Shown piece after piece: positions 37,675 through 48,600 of a stretch of DNA of 64,000 nt. The notes beneath the pieces are model-generated. The model was not told the DNA's origin and did not search any database. It worked only from the letters and a program-made list of their open reading frames with translations. The translations under genes and the position numbers were made by a program. The first letter of the stretch is position 1. Every line of letters begins with the position of its first letter. Origin of the DNA: an uncultured Bacteroidales bacterium (GTDB lineage: Bacteria; Bacteroidota; Bacteroidia; Bacteroidales; UBA932); the NCBI GenBank assembly GCA_900316525.1, contig ONDF01000001.1, forward strand, positions 62,001 through 126,000. Reading direction: 5' to 3'.

Positions 37675-39309
37675 CTATTTGATTTCAAACAGGATTTCGC
37701 TCCGGGGGGCCAGATTCGTTGAAACAACCAGTTGGCCGTCACGGGCCCTGACCTTCTTTCCGCCCCGGAAAACGGCCTTTCCAAAGTCGAAAGGAACGAC
37801 CTTGCGGCGGCCTTCCATGGGCACGGAGACCTCGTTCACCGGCTTGTCGGTGCCATTGTAGGCATAGACATACACCTTCTTGCCGCAACGGACGGCATAA
37901 GCGTCGGCACCTCCGGCCTTCACGGGAACCACTTCAAAAGCGCCCTTTCCTTCCTTGAGCATCCGGTCATTGACATACCGCACGTTCCGGAAATACGGGA
38001 CCATCCCGCGGTTCTCGAAATACTCCCACCACCAGCTCATCGGGGTGATCGGCGTCGGCGAGAAGAGGCCGTACCAGAGGCCGCGCTTGAAGTCCAGGTC
38101 CATATCCTCGCCGAAATCGTCGAAGTTCTTGGACCAGTCCCACTCATAGCTGAACTCGCCGATGACATAGGGCTTCCCGTGCGCTTCCTCGTACCGGACG
38201 ATGGTCTCCGGAATCGAGGCCGTCGCCCGATAGATGTGCTTCTGGTTGATGTCCATGTCCTTCACGTCGTTCAGTCCTTCCAGGTCGCGGTGCGAGATGG
38301 AGGTCGTGACGAGATGGCCGAACGGGTCGATGGACTTCAGGTAGGAAGCCATCTCCGCGTGCCAGGCGACGATATCCGCCGCCGGAATCGGATTCCGCTG
38401 GTCGCGGAACTGGATGTTGTCGATCTCGTTGAAGAATTCCCACAGGCCGATGGCCGGGCTGTAGCCCCAGCGGGCCACGATGTAGCGGAGGTAGTTGCGG
38501 TGCCGCGCCTTCGCCTCGGGCGAGACGAAGAAGGAATGGTCCGTCCGGGCGTCGCCGGGGCCCATGCACAGCATGAAGTACACGCCCAGGTTCTCCCCCA
38601 ACTCGACCGTATGGTCCAGGCGGGCCACGGCGCTGGGATTGAAATACTCGTCCGAAGGCTGGTAGCGGCGGTTGTTGAACCGGTCGTGCCGGTCGATCGG
38701 GAAGTTCCAGGAGCACATCCACAGGCGGCAGAAATTGCCGCCCGCGCCCGCGAACTGCGGCAGCATCACGTCGTAGTTATACCGGTCCGCCTGCTCGTGC
38801 AGGTCGCTGAAAAACTTGGAGTCGTCACTGTCGCGGGACTCCCAGCAGATGTTCTCCGCGACACCCCGGAACGGGGTGCCGTCGTCGAACGCGAGGGTCC
38901 AGTAGTCCCGTGCGTGCAGGATGCCGTGGCCGGCCGGCTTCCCGGCCTCGAAGCCCCCCTTCGGGGACTCCGAGACGGGACGGCCGCGCTCGGCATAGCG
39001 GAATACGTAGCTGTACCGCCCTTGCTCCTGGGGCGTGAAACGGGCCGCCCAGCGGCTCTGGGCGCCGCTCTTCCCCTCCACGAAGAAGCACGGGAGGGTG
39101 AGCGTCTTACCGGAGGGAGCCGTCAGGACCATGTCCAGGGTCACCTCCTCCTGCAAGTACGGATTGCTCCACGTACCTTGCAGGACGATGCTGAAGTCGG
39201 CCCGCCCATACTGCGGGACCCGGGTCCGGGGACCCTCCACCGAGAGCACCTGGGCTCCGGCGGCCGCGGCGGTGGTCACCGCCAGGATGAAGGACAGCAA
39301 GCGTTTCAT
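37675..39309 (-). CDS. Exported DUF5060-type glycoside hydrolase (clan A, GH5-like)
   Basis: A 544-residue secreted protein. Signal peptide, then an N-terminal beta domain of the DUF5060 kind (about residues 22-115: RVPQYGRADFSIVLQGTW), then a TIM-barrel domain with GIGLWEFFNEIDN-like sequence around the expected acid/base Glu (FFNEID) and IGEFSYEW around the expected nucleophile Glu. A C-terminal beta domain closes it. These two Glu positions are those of clan GH-A enzymes, but I cannot assign a numbered family securely. It starts directly after SusD 2 (one base), so it probably acts on the same glucomannan-type ligand. Confidence 0.78.
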   Translation of the reverse strand: MKRLLSFILAVTTAAAAGAQVLSVEGPRTRVPQYGRADFSIVLQGTWSNPYLQEEVTLDMVLTAPSGKTLTLPCFFVEGKSGAQSRWAARFTPQEQGRYSYVFRYAERGRPVSESPKGGFEAGKPAGHGILHARDYWTLAFDDGTPFRGVAENICWESRDSDDSKFFSDLHEQADRYNYDVMLPQFAGAGGNFCRLWMCSWNFPIDRHDRFNNRRYQPSDEYFNPSAVARLDHTVELGENLGVYFMLCMGPGDARTDHSFFVSPEAKARHRNYLRYIVARWGYSPAIGLWEFFNEIDNIQFRDQRNPIPAADIVAWHAEMASYLKSIDPFGHLVTTSISHRDLEGLNDVKDMDINQKHIYRATASIPETIVRYEEAHGKPYVIGEFSYEWDWSKNFDDFGEDMDLDFKRGLWYGLFSPTPITPMSWWWEYFENRGMVPYFRNVRYVNDRMLKEGKGAFEVVPVKAGGADAYAVRCGKKVYVYAYNGTDKPVNEVSVPMEGRRKVVPFDFGKAVFRGGKKVRARDGQLVVSTNLAPRSEILFEIK

Positions 39310-39310
39310 A

Positions 39311-40975
39311 TCAATAGCCGGGATTCTGCTGCAGGGTGCCGCCGGCGTTCACGATCTCGGAATGCATCAGCGGGAGGTAATAGTTGCGCGCGCCGAAGGT
39401 GCGGTCCGCCACGTCCACCACCTTGTAGGTGTAGGCGCTGCCGGAGCGGGAAATCTTCACGCCCTGCACCGGGCTGTTCAGCACGGTCATCGCGTCCTTC
39501 CAGCGGAGGAGATCCCAGTAGCGGTGATCCTCGAAGGCGAGTTCCACCTGGCGCTCGTGCTTGACGGCGGCCCGGAAGGAATCGACGGTCGCGGCGTCCA
39601 CGTCCGGGAGGCTCACGCTGGCGCGGTTACGGACCGCCTGCAGGGCCTGGGCGGCGCTGATCGGGTAGCCGGCGGGCACCATGGACGGGCCCCAGGCCTC
39701 GTTCACGGCCTCGGCGTAGTTCAGGAGGACCTCCGCGAAGCGGTAGGCGACCCAGTTGTGCTGCGCGGTCTGGCCCTGGGTGAGGTTCAGCCCGTCGGTG
39801 AGGAACTTCTTCAGGTAGTAGCCGGTCCGGCTGGCGTTGGCGCGGGCCTGGTCGTCGGTCTCGCCGGCGGCCTGGGCGATCACGCGGCCGTTCCAGCTGC
39901 TCCCGTTCGTGACGATGGATGCGGCGAGGCGCGGATCACGGTTCGCATAGGGATTCTCCGGGTCGGGCGTGCCGATGTACTCGTACGCGGAAACCAGGTT
40001 CTCGGTCGGGCACACGCCGCTCTTGCCGCCGGAAGTGGCGATCGGGTAGTTGTTCGTCTCCATCGTGTTGTTCGCGTCGCGGCGCACCACATAGATGGTC
40101 TCCTTGCTGGAAAGCGAGTTGCTTCCCTGGAAGTAGCTGCCGTAATCGCCGGCCAGCGTGTAGCCGAGGTCCGTATTCACGAGGATGTCCTTCGCGGCCT
40201 CGGCGGCGCGGACCCACTTGGCGCGGTCCCCGGAGGGATTGTGCAGCGGGGAGGCGGCATACAGCAGGACGCGAGCCTTGATGGCCAGGGCGGCGCCCAG
40301 GGTGAAGCGGCCCTCGCGGGTGTTGTCGTCATTCCAGTTCAGGGCGAGCTGGTCCTTCCAGTTGTCGATCTCGTTGACGATGTACTCGACGCAGGCCTCG
40401 TAGGAGGATCGCTCCACGAAGGCGCCGCCACTCTGCTGCTGGGTCTTCTCCACGATCGGAACGCCGCCGTACATCTTGATCAGCTCGGCATAGTAGTAGG
40501 CGCGGGCCACGTGGGCCTCGGCGATGTAGAAGTTCAGGGAACGGACGTCACGGGCGTAGCTCGCCGCGTCGGTGATGAGGTTCCGGTTCTTCTCCAGCAG
40601 GGCGATGCCCTTGCCGTCCGCCACGTAGTCCAGGAAGAAATTGGCCGCGCGGATGCCCTCGTAGCAGTTGTTGTAGTAGGTCCACAGCGGGTTCAGGCTC
40701 TCGTTGAGCATCCCCTTGTTGAAATACAGGGCGTTGGAGGACGCGGCCGTCTGCTGCGCCTCGTCGGAGGCGGCGGCGAACAGGTTGCCGTCGATGACCG
40801 AGTACCCGTAGATGATCGGGGAATAGAACGCGTTCGCGAAGCTCCAGATGGTTCCGCGGTTGGTCTCCACGGTCTCGCCGCTGGCGTTCAGGTCCAGGCT
40901 GGTGTCCAGGAACTTGTCGCAGGAAACGGTGAGGGTTGCCGCCAGGATGGTCAGGAAAATGTATCTTGTTTTCAT
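39311..40975 (-). CDS. SusD/RagB-family lipoprotein (second pair of PUL 2)
   Basis: A 554-residue SusD homologue: lipobox LTVSC with CDKFLDTSLD, NFFLDYVADG, ARAYYYAELIKMYGGVPIV, WVAYRFAEVLLNYAEAVNEA and the C-terminal RQVELAFEDHRYWDLLRWKD, ending near NPGY. It would cap the SusC encoded 12 bases upstream and bind oligosaccharide. Complete in length. Confidence 0.96.
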   Translation of the reverse strand: MKTRYIFLTILAATLTVSCDKFLDTSLDLNASGETVETNRGTIWSFANAFYSPIIYGYSVIDGNLFAAASDEAQQTAASSNALYFNKGMLNESLNPLWTYYNNCYEGIRAANFFLDYVADGKGIALLEKNRNLITDAASYARDVRSLNFYIAEAHVARAYYYAELIKMYGGVPIVEKTQQQSGGAFVERSSYEACVEYIVNEIDNWKDQLALNWNDDNTREGRFTLGAALAIKARVLLYAASPLHNPSGDRAKWVRAAEAAKDILVNTDLGYTLAGDYGSYFQGSNSLSSKETIYVVRRDANNTMETNNYPIATSGGKSGVCPTENLVSAYEYIGTPDPENPYANRDPRLAASIVTNGSSWNGRVIAQAAGETDDQARANASRTGYYLKKFLTDGLNLTQGQTAQHNWVAYRFAEVLLNYAEAVNEAWGPSMVPAGYPISAAQALQAVRNRASVSLPDVDAATVDSFRAAVKHERQVELAFEDHRYWDLLRWKDAMTVLNSPVQGVKISRSGSAYTYKVVDVADRTFGARNYYLPLMHSEIVNAGGTLQQNPGY

Positions 40976-40987
40976 CTCAGGTGCGCT

Positions 40988-43777
40988 TTAGAAGGTGATG
41001 GAAATACCGGCATTCACCGATTTCAGGGTAGGATAGCCGCCGGAGAGGTTCTCCGGGTCGCGGCCCCATTCCTTGAGGAGCGGGCTGAAAGTGAACAGGT
41101 TCTGGCCGTTCACGAAGCAGCGGAGCGCCTTGACGCGGTCGTTGTCCGCATCCTTGGGCTGGAAGGTGTAGCCCAGCTCCAGGTTCCGCAGTTTCAGGAA
41201 GGAGGCGTCCTTGATCCACAGGGAACTCGTCCGGTAGTTGTTGGAGTTGCCCTGGGTGGTCAGGCGCGGGTAGGTGGCGTTCGCGCGGTTATCGATGCCT
41301 TCCGTAGGATAGTAGGCCCAGGCGCCCTTGGCGATGGCGTAGGCGTTGCCGTTGTCCACGAAGGCGACCGTCTGGTCCCAGTTGTCCAGGAGGTTCGCGC
41401 TCACGCCGGCGAGGCCCTGGAACAGGCATTCGAGGTCGAAGTGCTTCCAGGCGAGGCGTCCGCCGAAGGCGAAGCTCCACTCGGGCACCCAGCTGCGGCC
41501 GATCTTGGTGACGTCGTTCTGGTCCACGGCTCCGTTCTTGTCCAGGTCGAGGTACTTCACGTCACCGGGCTGCACGGCGCCGAAGGCCGGCAGCGGCAGG
41601 CCGGCGCGGAGGTTCCCGGCGTCGTCGAAATCGTCGACGCCGTAGAAACCGTCGGCCACCAGGCCGATGTACGTGCCGTAGGGACGGCCCGTCGCGGCGC
41701 TGAAGGCGTTGGCCGTCGCGACCTCCGCCATGTAGTCCACGGTATTGTGGGCATAGGCGACAGAACCGTTGATCCGGTATCCGAAGTTCCCGCATCCGCC
41801 TTCATAGGCGAGGTCCACCTCGAAGCCCTTGTTGGTCATCTTCCCGATGTTGGAGAAGCTGTACTGCTTGCCGTAGTAGCCCATCAGGGAGTTGTCCAGG
41901 GTGAGGATGTCGGAGCGCTTGTCCAGGAAGGCGTCCGCGGTGAGCGAGAAGCCGCCGATGCGGGCGTCCAGGCCCACGTTGAACTTCAGGCTCTTCTCGG
42001 CGTGGGCGTTCTCGTTCGGGACGAACATCGGCACGAGCGTGCTCTGCCAGGACGGGCTGGAAGCGCCGGTATAGAACGAACCGATGTAGCTGTAGGTGTA
42101 GTAGTCCTTGAACAGGTAGCGGCCGTTGGAGGAATAATCGGCGAGAACCGAAGTCGCGCTGGAATCCGAGAATCCGGAGAGGCCCGCGGAAGCGCGGAGC
42201 TTCAAGAGGCTCACGGCGGTTCCCTTCAGGAATTCCTCGTTGGAAATCACCCACGCGGCGGAACCCGTCGGGTAGAAGGCCCAGCGGTGGCCCGGCGCGA
42301 AAGCGTCGTTTCCGAACTCGGAGAACGCCGCCTCCAGGATGTACCGGTGGTCGTAGTCGTACTTCAGGTAGCCGTTGAGATTCAGCGTATTGTATTTGTA
42401 GGAGAAGTAGCCGTCGCCCTTGTAGGCCGACACGTAGCCGTTCACGGCCGCGTTGAAGTAGTGCGGCCCGGTCTCCTTGTCGTAGCCCAGCGTCACCCGG
42501 CCCTGCTTCCAGTCCTGCATGCCGCCGGAGCCGTAGCCGCTCGCGGTGATGGTCGTGGTCTGGTTGGTGGTGGTGTTGACGCCGTTATGCCAGCGGGCGT
42601 AGTCCTTCGTCTTGGAGTAGGTGCTGAGGGTGTAGCTGTAGAGCGACACCGCCTCCTCCAGGTACAGGCCCTTGGCGATCATGTCCAGGCGCTCCCGGAT
42701 GGCGAGGTTCGTCTGCAGGCTGCGGCCCTTGTAGGAATACCAGCCCAGCTCGTTGACGGAACCGAACGGGTTGTTCGGGAACACGGCCGTACCGCTGAGG
42801 TGCTCCTTCATCGCGTCGTCGAAGATGTCGTAGACGTTGGACGGATACTTCCGGAGGTTGCCGAACAGGCTGGAAATCTCGTAGTTCGGCCGGTGCAGCA
42901 TCTCGATGCGGCCGCCCATGTCGAAGCGGACCTCGAAGATCTTCAGGACGTTGAAGTCCAGGTTCGCGCGGACGTTGAACCGGTTGTATCCCAGGTTCTT
43001 CGTCTGGTCGGTGTTCCGAGTGCCCAGGATGCCTTCACTGCCCAGGTAATCCAGATTGATATTGTAGCGGGCGTCCTTGGAGCCGCCGTTCAGGATGAGG
43101 TCGGCGTCCCGGAACATCCCGAAGCGCTGGAGCGCCGTGTCGTACCAGTCGACATTCACACCGGTGCCGTCCTTGTACGCATTCAACTGCTCCGGCGTAT
43201 AGGCGGGCGTCCACACCATACCGTTGTCGTTGGACACGGCCTGGTTGTACAGGGAGGCGAATTCGTAGGAGCCGAGCGGCTTGTTCAGGAAAGTGGGCGT
43301 CTGGAGGCCGGACCGCACGCGGGCGGTCACGGTCGGACGGCCTTCCCGGCCGCGCCGGGTCGTGATCCGGATGACCCCGTTGGCGCCCCGCTCGCCGTAG
43401 AGCGCGAGGGCGGCGGCGTCCTTGAGGACCTCCACCTTCTCGATTTCGGCCGGGGTGATGGCGGACATGTACTCCTTGTTCACCTCGAAACCGTCCACGA
43501 AGATCTTGGCGGTGGACCAGGAGCCTACACCGTAGGTTCCCATGCCGCGGACCAGCCACTTGGCCATGTTGTTGCCCAGCTCGCCGCTCCCCTGCATCAC
43601 GGCCATTCCGGAGAAGGCTCCGGCGAAGGTGTTCGACAGGTTGGCGTCCTCGGTCTTGTAAAGCCGGTCGCCGGAAGCGGTGGAAATGGCGCCCGTGCCG
43701 TACTCCTGGGCCGAGAGGGTCACGGCCGCGAGGAAGGCGCAAAGGAGCGCGGAATATCTTGCAATCTTACGTTTCAT
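40988..43777 (-). CDS. Short SusC-family TonB-dependent transporter lacking the carboxypeptidase-like domain (PUL 2)
   Basis: A 929-residue outer-membrane importer. Directly after the signal peptide it enters the plug (ANLSNTFAGAFSGMAVMQGSG, FVDGFEVN, KVEVLKDAAALALYGERGANGV, IRITTRRG) and then the barrel. The usual N-terminal carboxypeptidase-regulatory-like domain of about 90 residues is absent, which makes it about 160 residues shorter than the other SusC proteins here. The start is unambiguous (MKRKIARYS after a 17-base gap from SusD 1), so this is a natural short form rather than a truncated reading. Confidence 0.94.
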   Translation of the reverse strand: MKRKIARYSALLCAFLAAVTLSAQEYGTGAISTASGDRLYKTEDANLSNTFAGAFSGMAVMQGSGELGNNMAKWLVRGMGTYGVGSWSTAKIFVDGFEVNKEYMSAITPAEIEKVEVLKDAAALALYGERGANGVIRITTRRGREGRPTVTARVRSGLQTPTFLNKPLGSYEFASLYNQAVSNDNGMVWTPAYTPEQLNAYKDGTGVNVDWYDTALQRFGMFRDADLILNGGSKDARYNINLDYLGSEGILGTRNTDQTKNLGYNRFNVRANLDFNVLKIFEVRFDMGGRIEMLHRPNYEISSLFGNLRKYPSNVYDIFDDAMKEHLSGTAVFPNNPFGSVNELGWYSYKGRSLQTNLAIRERLDMIAKGLYLEEAVSLYSYTLSTYSKTKDYARWHNGVNTTTNQTTTITASGYGSGGMQDWKQGRVTLGYDKETGPHYFNAAVNGYVSAYKGDGYFSYKYNTLNLNGYLKYDYDHRYILEAAFSEFGNDAFAPGHRWAFYPTGSAAWVISNEEFLKGTAVSLLKLRASAGLSGFSDSSATSVLADYSSNGRYLFKDYYTYSYIGSFYTGASSPSWQSTLVPMFVPNENAHAEKSLKFNVGLDARIGGFSLTADAFLDKRSDILTLDNSLMGYYGKQYSFSNIGKMTNKGFEVDLAYEGGCGNFGYRINGSVAYAHNTVDYMAEVATANAFSAATGRPYGTYIGLVADGFYGVDDFDDAGNLRAGLPLPAFGAVQPGDVKYLDLDKNGAVDQNDVTKIGRSWVPEWSFAFGGRLAWKHFDLECLFQGLAGVSANLLDNWDQTVAFVDNGNAYAIAKGAWAYYPTEGIDNRANATYPRLTTQGNSNNYRTSSLWIKDASFLKLRNLELGYTFQPKDADNDRVKALRCFVNGQNLFTFSPLLKEWGRDPENLSGGYPTLKSVNAGISITF

Positions 43778-43794
43778 AGCAATCGTCCTTTAAA

Positions 43795-45621
43795 TCAATA
43801 ACCGGGGTTCTGCGTGATGGTTCCCTTGTTGATTTCGGTCTGCGGGAACGGTTCCAGGTACATCGCGTCGCTCCAGTAGGAGTTGTAGGCGACGGCATCC
43901 CAGTAAGTCTCGACATTGCTCGCCGCGTACGGCCAGACCACACTGTCGTCGTTCTTGATGTTGAACTGGAGCATGCGCATCGCGCCGCCGCAGACGCCGT
44001 CTGCGATGTCGGCGAGCTTCCAGTGCTTCGCGTCGTAGTAGCGGTGGTTCTCCTGGAAGAACTCCACGGCGAACTCGCGCTGGATGATGGCGCGGAGCTT
44101 GGCCTGGTCGGTCTCGGTGATGGCCGGGAGACCGGCGCGGTTGTGGACCTTGTTCAGGTTCTCCAGGGCCTTGGCGCTGTTGCCGTACTCGTTGTAGGCC
44201 TCCGCCAGATAGAGGTAGGTCTCGGCCAGGCGGAAGAGCGGCGGTTCGAACCAGAGACGGCCGCCCGCATGGTAGAAGAACTTGGTGCGCTCGCCGCAGC
44301 CCTTGTCGCTGTCGATGGCGTTGGGGAACACGTCGCCCTTGCCCTTGTCGGCCGCATAGCCGCCGCGGTTCCAGCCGGCGTTCTGCCAGTTGTAGTCGCC
44401 GGGGTTGTTCGCCGAGTCGTGGCCGCCGAACTTGATGTCGGCCTTCGCGCGCGGCTCGATCTTCGCGACGTTGGCCACCCAGTCGGAACCGGCCCGGGGC
44501 ATCGCGTCCCCGACCTTCGGCCAGGAGATCTCGGAGCCGTCGGCCGCCCAGTACTTCTCCAGATGATTCGTCAGGACGCCGCTGCAGTCGGTGTCGTAGC
44601 GGTTGTTGCCCTGGTAGCGGGAGCAGTTGATGAAGTTCACGAGCGGATCCCAGCCGCCGGTGTCGTCGAACTTGTAGGCGAGGATCAGCTCCGCATTGGC
44701 GGGAACCGAGGTGGCCTTGCCGTAGTCGTCGAAGGCGTTCGGATTGGGCTGGCCCACGCCGGCGCCGCCGGAGTTCAGGAGGGCCACGCCGTTCGCGGCG
44801 GCCCAGCTGAGGACGGCCTCGTTGGCGTCGATGGCCGCCTTCCAGCGCTCCTTGTCCACGTTGCCGAAGCAGATGACGTCGTTATGCTCACCGTTGTCCA
44901 GGTAAGGCGTCGCGCTGTTGAACAGCGGACGGGCGGCGAACTGCAGCGTCCGGGCCTTGATGGCGAGGACGGCGCCCTTGGTCATGCGGCCGGTGTTCGC
45001 GGCATCCCACTTCGCCGGCAGGACGGCCGCCGCCTCGTCGCACAGACGGGTGATGAATGCGACCATTTCCGTCAGCGAGGCGCGCGGAGCGCTCAGGTCG
45101 TCGGTGGACGCGAAAGACTTCTCCACGATGGGCACGCCGCCGTAGCGGTAGAACATGCCCATATAGCGGTAGGCGATGAGGGCCGTCGCTTCGGCCTTGA
45201 ACACCGCCTTGTCGGCCTCGGACATGTCCGCGACGTTGTCCACGTTCTCGATCAGGATATAGCACTGGCGGATGAAGCGCCAGTTGTTGCCGTAGTTCTC
45301 GGCGCCCGCGTCGGAGCCGTCCGTGCCGTTCACGGTCAGGCCCTGCTGGGTGATGTGGTAGCTGCCGTGCCAATTGTAGCCGCGGCCCACCTCGCCGGAG
45401 ATGGCGCCGTAGGTGGAGTGTCCGATGCCCATGCCACCCGGCCAGCCGTGGCGGAGGACATTGCGGTAGCAGGACATCAGGGCGGCGCGGGCGTTCTTCG
45501 TCGTGGAGAACACCGCCTCCTGGTCCACGGTACCCGTGGTGTCCGGCTTCTCAAGGAACAGGCTGCACGAGGTGACGGCGAGAAGCGCCGTCGTCAAGAG
45601 TATGTTGACAATCTTTTTCAT
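43795..45621 (-). CDS. SusD/RagB-family lipoprotein (first pair of PUL 2)
   Basis: A 608-residue SusD homologue: lipobox AVTSC, SLFLEKPDTTGTVDQEAVF, IAYRYMGMFYRYGGVPIV, PPLFRLAETYLYLAEAYNEYG and AVEFFQENHRYYDAKHWK, ending TQNPGY. It pairs with the full-length SusC upstream (12-base gap). The start MKKIVNIL is preferred to an ATG three codons earlier. Confidence 0.96.
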   Translation of the reverse strand: MKKIVNILLTTALLAVTSCSLFLEKPDTTGTVDQEAVFSTTKNARAALMSCYRNVLRHGWPGGMGIGHSTYGAISGEVGRGYNWHGSYHITQQGLTVNGTDGSDAGAENYGNNWRFIRQCYILIENVDNVADMSEADKAVFKAEATALIAYRYMGMFYRYGGVPIVEKSFASTDDLSAPRASLTEMVAFITRLCDEAAAVLPAKWDAANTGRMTKGAVLAIKARTLQFAARPLFNSATPYLDNGEHNDVICFGNVDKERWKAAIDANEAVLSWAAANGVALLNSGGAGVGQPNPNAFDDYGKATSVPANAELILAYKFDDTGGWDPLVNFINCSRYQGNNRYDTDCSGVLTNHLEKYWAADGSEISWPKVGDAMPRAGSDWVANVAKIEPRAKADIKFGGHDSANNPGDYNWQNAGWNRGGYAADKGKGDVFPNAIDSDKGCGERTKFFYHAGGRLWFEPPLFRLAETYLYLAEAYNEYGNSAKALENLNKVHNRAGLPAITETDQAKLRAIIQREFAVEFFQENHRYYDAKHWKLADIADGVCGGAMRMLQFNIKNDDSVVWPYAASNVETYWDAVAYNSYWSDAMYLEPFPQTEINKGTITQNPGY

Positions 45622-45633
45622 ATCGCGCAAGGT

Positions 45634-48600
45634 TTAGAAACGGAAGCTGATACCGGCCATGATGATCCGGGTGAGCGGATAGACATAGGTGCTGCCGTCC
45701 GTGGTCTCGGGGTCGATGCCGTAACGGCTCAGCTTGTTCGGGAAGGTGTAGATGTTGTTCGCGTTGACATACACGCGCACACCCTGCAGGATGACGTCGC
45801 GGCCGCCCTTGCCCAGGTCGAACGTGTAGCCGAGCTCCACGTTCTTGAGCTTGAAGTGGTCGGAGGAGACCATCCAGTAGTCGCTGGTCAGGAAGTTGTT
45901 GTGGGAGGTGTCGCCGGAGTAGACCGCGCGGGGATAGGTGATCTCCTCGCCCGCGAGGTACTTCGCCTCGGTCCAGCGGCCGTCATACTGCCACTTCCAG
46001 GCGTTGCCCGCGTTCTTGTAGAACGGGATGGTGTAGCCGCTGGGCAGGTAGTAGGAGCCGTCCTTGCTGCCCGTGAAGAGCAGTTTCAGGTCGAAGCCCT
46101 TGTAGCCCAGCTGGATCTTGAAGTTATAGTGGTACATCGCGTACCGCGGGAAACCGATGGGGCCCACGTCGTTCTGGTTGATCTTGCCGTCGCCGTCCAG
46201 GTCCTTGTAGCGGACATCGCCCAGGGTGGCCTTGTTGCCGGTGTAGGTATTCTCGGGACGAGCATCCAGCTCGGCCTGCGTGTTGAACAGGCCGTCGCTC
46301 TGGAGACCGAAGCGCTGGCCGATCATGTGGCCGGTCTTGTTCATCCACTCGTACGGGTTGTTGGCCTCGGCCATGTAGATGATCTTGTTCCGGGAGTAAC
46401 TCAGGTCGGCGCCCAGGGTGTAGATCAGTTCCCCGATCTTGTCCGTCCAGTTCACGACCACCTCGTAACCCTTGTTCATCGTGACACCCACGTTGGCCGG
46501 CGGGACCTCGCTCTGGCTCACGCCGTAGATGGCCGGGATGATGCCCAGGGTGGTGAGGATGTTGTTGCGCTTCTCGTAGAACCAGTCATAGTCGATGGAG
46601 AGCCGGTTGCGGAAGAACTTGGACTCCACGCCGGCGTCGAACTTGCGGGCGCGCTCCCAGGTGATGTCCGGATTGCCCAGGCTGCCCTCGGTGGCGCCTT
46701 CGAAGTAGGTGTTCGGCGCGGAACCGTCGCCGTTGCCGAGCCAGTAGCCGCCCTGGTTGAGGTTCCAGGTGTTGGGCAGGTAGTAGAACCGGCGGTTGGC
46801 GCCCAGCTGGTCGTTACCGACCTCGCCGTAGGAGGCGCGGAGCTTCAGGAAGCTGAGGAAGTCGTTCTTGGGATACCAGGGCTCCAGGGTCGGGACCCAG
46901 CCCACGGACACGGCCGGGAAGAGGCCGAACCGATGGCCTTCCGCAAACTGCTCGGTGCCGTTGTAACCCACGTTCACCTCGGCCATGTAGCGGTCGGCGT
47001 AGTTGTAGGTGAGACGGCCGACGAAACCCATGATGCCGGAAGGCACGTGGTAGGAGTCGGACGGCATCGTGTACTTGGAAGCCTTGCCCAGGAGGAGGGC
47101 CGACACGTTGTGGTCCCCGAAGGAGCCGTTCCAGTCGAAGCCGGCGTCCACATAGAACTTGTTCCAGTTGGAATAGCCGTAGGAGTTGAAGGAGCCGCCG
47201 CCCATCGAACCGCCGAAGAAATCGTACACGAGCGGGTTCTCCGCGTTGCGCTGGATGCTGTAGGCCGGGAGGGACGGGGTGTACCGCACATAGCGGTTGT
47301 AGTTGTCCTGATAGGAGACCGTCACGTGCGAGGAGAGGTTCTTCAGGAGGTAGTCCATCTTGTGGTTCAGCTTCAGGGTGTTGTCCAGGAGGCTGTTGTA
47401 GACGGTGGCCGTGCCGCTCATCAGGAGGTTGTACACGGCGTTCTGGAAGCCGATGTTGCTGTTGGTCTTCGTGGCCAGGGGGTTCTGGGCGGAGCCGGCG
47501 ATGCCGGCGAAGCCGCTGATCAGGTGGCCGTCCACGATGCCCGGGCTGATGAACGGGTTGCAGTCGTAGATGTACTGCATGATGATCTTGTAACGGCCGG
47601 ACAGGTCATAGGCGTCCGCGCCGTTGCCGGGGCCCGTGGTCTCGCCGAACTGGCCGGCGGAATTGACCGTGAGGGTGGTCCGGTCCGTGATCTTGATGTC
47701 GAAGTTCGAACGGAAGTTGTACCGGTTGAACAGGGAGCGGGTGTCGGCTCCGTAGTACTGGACGGAGTTGGTGATACCCTCCTGCCGGAAGTAACCGAAG
47801 GAGACGAAGTACTTGACCCGCTCGGTACCGCCGGAGACGTTCAGGTTCGCCTGGTACTGCGGAGCGACCTTGTTGAACTGCTCCTTGTACAGGTTGTGGT
47901 CGGCATAGTAGAGGGCCGGGGTGTTCTTGAGCTGCTCCTTCTGGGAGGGGGTGAGGTTCGTCATCGCATCCACTTCCTGCGGGGTGAAGTCGCGGTTGTT
48001 CTTGAACTTCCACAGGTCATAGTCATCATAGATGTAGGAGGACAGGCCCTCGTTGCCGGGATAGGCCTTCTGCTCGTTGCGGATGGCCTCGTTGCGGAAC
48101 AGCGCGTATTCGTAGGCCGTCACGCCCTCCTGCAGCTGGGTGGCCTGGGTGAGGCCGTAGTTGGCGGAGAAGTTGATGACCGGCTTGCCCTGGGCGCCGC
48201 GCTTGGTCGTCACGATGATGACGCCGTTCGCGCCGCGGACGCCGTACACGGCCGTGGAGGCCGCATCCTTGAGGACGCTGATGCCCTGGATTTCGTTCGG
48301 GTCCATCGCGTTGAACTCCGCGAACGCCTGCTCGGAGGACTGCTCGACGCCGTCGATGACGATGAGCGGCGTGGAGGAACCGTACGTGGAGACGCCGCGG
48401 ACGTAGATGTTCGCCGCGTTGCGGCCCGGCTCACCGGAAGTCTGCAGGCCCGCCACGCCCGGCGTGTTGCCGATGAGGGCGTTGGAGATGTTGGAGACCG
48501 GCGCCGACAGGATGTCGCTTCCGTTCACGGACGAGATGGCGCCCGTCACATTGACCTTCTTCTGCGTGGCGAAGGCCGTCACGACGACTTCGTCCATCAG

